Shown here piece after piece: positions 62,542 to 64,000 of a stretch of 64,000 bases of DNA; within the stretch, counting starts at the first letter, position 1; each line of letters begins with the position of its first letter. Both the position numbers and the translations under genes were made by a program. The stretch comes from Cyanobium sp. ATX 6A2 (lineage in GTDB: Bacteria > Cyanobacteriota > Cyanobacteriia > PCC-6307 > Cyanobiaceae): contig NZ_JAGQCU010000010.1 of the NCBI RefSeq assembly GCF_024346355.1, forward strand, positions 34,981 through 98,980, read 5' to 3'. Under the pieces are notes generated by a model. It had not been told where the DNA came from and did not search any database. It saw nothing but the letters and a program-made list of their open reading frames with translations.

Positions 62542-63837
62542 ATGACTTCTGCACTGGAGCCCGCTTTGCAGCAGCTGCCCGGTTGGCTGGCGCGGGGGGT
62601 GGCCGATCTTTTCCCCAGCGGAGTGGTCAGCGGTGCAGGCGAGCCATCTGCAGATCCCCAGCAAAGCCTTGCCGCTCGCCTGGCGGAGGCAGAGGCGCAA
62701 CACCGTCCGCTGCGCATCAAGCTCGGCATCGACCCCACCGGTGCCGATATCCATCTCGGGCACTCGCTGCTGTTCCGCAAGCTGCGGGCCTTTCAGGATG
62801 CCGGGCACACGGCGATGCTGATCATCGGTGATTTCACGGCCCGCATCGGCGATCCCACCGGCAAGAGTGCGACCCGCGTGCAGCTCAGCGCGGAGGCGGT
62901 TGAGGCCAATGCCTCCACCTACCTGGCCCAGCTGGGCCAGGGTCAGGACCCCGAGCGAGCCCTGCTGGATTTCCGCACCCCAGGGCGCCTGGAAGTGCGT
63001 CGCAACAGCGAATGGCTGGCCGGGCTCGACCTACCCCGGGTGATCGAGTTGCTTGGGATCAGCACGGTGGGCCAGATGCTCGCCAAGGACGACTTCGCCA
63101 AGCGTTACGGATCTGGTACCCCCATCTCTCTGCACGAATTCCTCTACCCCCTCCTCCAGGGCTACGACTCGGTGCAGGTGCGGGCCGATGTGGAGCTGGG
63201 GGGAACCGATCAGAAGTTCAACGTGGCCATGGGCCGCGACCTGCAACGCCATTTCGGCCAGTCTCCCCAGTTCGGTCTGCTCCTGCCGATCCTGCCCGGT
63301 CTCGATGGGTTGCAGAAGATGAGCAAGAGCCTGGGCAACACCGTGGGCCTGGGCGAAGACCCCATCTCGATGTACTCCAAGCTCGAGAAGCTGCCGGATG
63401 CGGTTGTGGATGCCTATCTCACCCTGCTCACCGACCTTGATCTGGGCGCGTTGCCTGCCAACCCGCGCGCGCGTCAGCAGGCCATGGCCCTGGAGATCAC
63501 GTGCCTCAGGCATGGTGAGCCGGCTGCCCGTCAGGCCCAGCAGGATGCGGCCGCGTTGGTGTCTGGGGATGCCGGCCCCGGTGCCGCCAGGGCCGAGGTG
63601 CCCGAGGCCTCTCTTCGTGCGGTGAGGTTTCCGGCCAAGGCCTTTTATCTGCTCAGTGCTGTGGGGATCTGCGCCAGCAGCAGCGAGGCCCGGCGCCAGA
63701 TCCAGGGCGGCGGTGTGCGCCTGGATGGCGAGAAGCTCCTCGATCCCAACCGTGAATTCATCAGCGCCACTGAGCTGCACGGCAAGGTGCTGCAGCTGGG
63801 CAAGAAGACCTTTCGCCGCCTGGTAGGGGTTGGCTAG
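62542..63837 (+). CDS. tyrS: Tyrosyl-tRNA synthetase
   Basis: This class I synthetase charges tRNA-Tyr. HLGH is at residues 71-74 and KMSKS at 259-263. The C-terminal S4-like RNA-binding domain is seen at about 365-425 ([20 protein letters not shown]). At 431 aa it is family-typical, matching the TyrZ-like subtype with [17 protein letters not shown] at 62542 is used. It is the last complete gene in the window. Confidence 0.97.
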   Translation: MTSALEPALQQLPGWLARGVADLFPSGVVSGAGEPSADPQQSLAARLAEAEAQHRPLRIKLGIDPTGADIHLGHSLLFRKLRAFQDAGHTAMLIIGDFTARIGDPTGKSATRVQLSAEAVEANASTYLAQLGQGQDPERALLDFRTPGRLEVRRNSEWLAGLDLPRVIELLGISTVGQMLAKDDFAKRYGSGTPISLHEFLYPLLQGYDSVQVRADVELGGTDQKFNVAMGRDLQRHFGQSPQFGLLLPILPGLDGLQKMSKSLGNTVGLGEDPISMYSKLEKLPDAVVDAYLTLLTDLDLGALPANPRARQQAMALEITCLRHGEPAARQAQQDAAALVSGDAGPGAARAEVPEASLRAVRFPAKAFYLLSAVGICASSSEARRQIQGGGVRLDGEKLLDPNREFISATELHGKVLQLGKKTFRRLVGVG

Positions 63838-64000
63838 GGCCCTCTTGCTTAGCAAGCCTTCAAGGTGTTACTTTAAAGAGCTGCGCCCGAGAGGGAGCAG
63901 AGCCTGAAGCCCCGTGAAGCGCGAGCGAGCGGTGTTGTAGGTTTTCTGAGTTGCGAGCGAGGGCCTGACCGGAAGGTGAGGCAGGAGCGAGCAACAGAGG
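63838..64000. repeat. Edge region with imperfect tandem repeat, unassigned
   Basis: After tyrS the 163-bp tail holds CTTGC-TTA-GCAAG (63844-63856), then two imperfect copies of a roughly 60-70 nt unit. GCCTGA recurs at 63902 and 63963, GAGCGAGC at 63923 and 63985, and GAGCTGCG/GAGTTGCG precede them at 63878 and 63948. The second copy contains a stem GCCTGACC/GGTGAGGC with one mismatch around a GGAA loop (63963-63982). It runs off the window, so it may be a non-coding RNA, a repeat element or part of a cut gene. Confidence 0.5.

Noticed and set aside
63960..64000. Signal recognition particle RNA, based on the GGAA loop
   Set aside because: The conserved asymmetric loop sequence around the SRP GGAA tetraloop is not present; only the loop itself matches.

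Overview
The window is high-GC, gene-dense DNA from an oxygenic cyanobacterium, most likely an alpha-cyanobacterium of the Cyanobium/Synechococcus group. The evidence is a complete kaiABC clock cluster, psbV (cytochrome c550), ferredoxin petF, the ferredoxin-thioredoxin reductase variable chain (ftrV), an NblS-type histidine kinase, a PSRP-3/Ycf65 ribosomal protein, a PSII-type S4 protein, and several cyanobacteria-restricted families (DUF1818, DUF1825, DUF2811, DUF3326). I see no rRNA, CRISPR array, prophage or recognisable insertion sequence. One tRNA (Val-GAC) is present. The content is essentially core chromosome.

Layout, 0-14 kb: The window opens with the distal end of the atp1 operon (atpA, atpG). 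A plus-strand set follows: a 2OG-Fe(II) oxygenase-like protein, a [2Fe-2S] ferredoxin, a 69-aa conserved protein and DUF3326. Next is a tightly coupled minus-strand operon read from 11.6 kb down to 5.2 kb: CNNM/CorC-like membrane protein, Era-like GTPase, nadD, nadE, ald and rlmH. It couples NAD synthesis to alanine dehydrogenase. pepP, a HAD phosphatase and ycf65 follow.

14-22 kb: The atp2 operon (atpD beta, atpC epsilon) on the minus strand diverges from groES-groEL. The shared 311-bp spacer carries a perfect CIRCE operator. groEL ends in a strong terminator. It is followed by exported MsrB, SecG, phosphoglycerate mutase and pyrR.

22-31 kb: ftrV, a membrane-anchored helical protein with a short Hsp70-like protein, rpoZ, DUF1818, a beta-hydroxyacid dehydrogenase-like enzyme, DUF2811, a membrane protein, an EVE-domain protein, murD, tRNA-Val and the S4 protein.

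31-43 kb: serA, prmA, petF with its own promoter and terminator, psbV, RNase Z, a SpoIID-like protein, a NagB-like enzyme, a YebC regulator, truB, a YhhQ-like transporter, a methyltransferase, and rpmA/rplU.

43-51 kb: kaiA-kaiB-kaiC runs toward the convergent nblS-purD pair; purC lies beyond. The clock genes are intact: KaiA has its pseudo-receiver and C-terminal parts, and KaiC has both ATPase domains and the Ser/Thr phosphosites.

51-64 kb: an outer-membrane biogenesis operon (bamA/omp85, lpxC, fabZ, lpxA, lpxB) continues into an exported MsrA. Then come pepA, a GIY-YIG-like protein, a ComEA-like helix-hairpin-helix protein and an atypical LuxR-type regulator on the minus strand, with DUF1825 and tyrS on the plus strand. 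The last 160 bases hold an unexplained imperfect repeat that runs off the edge.

No convincing new multi-gene system was found. The most open items are the edge repeat, a perfect 19-bp palindrome in a 384-bp gene-free stretch, the short Hsp70 with its membrane-anchored neighbour, and the ferredoxin/oxygenase/DUF3326 cluster.
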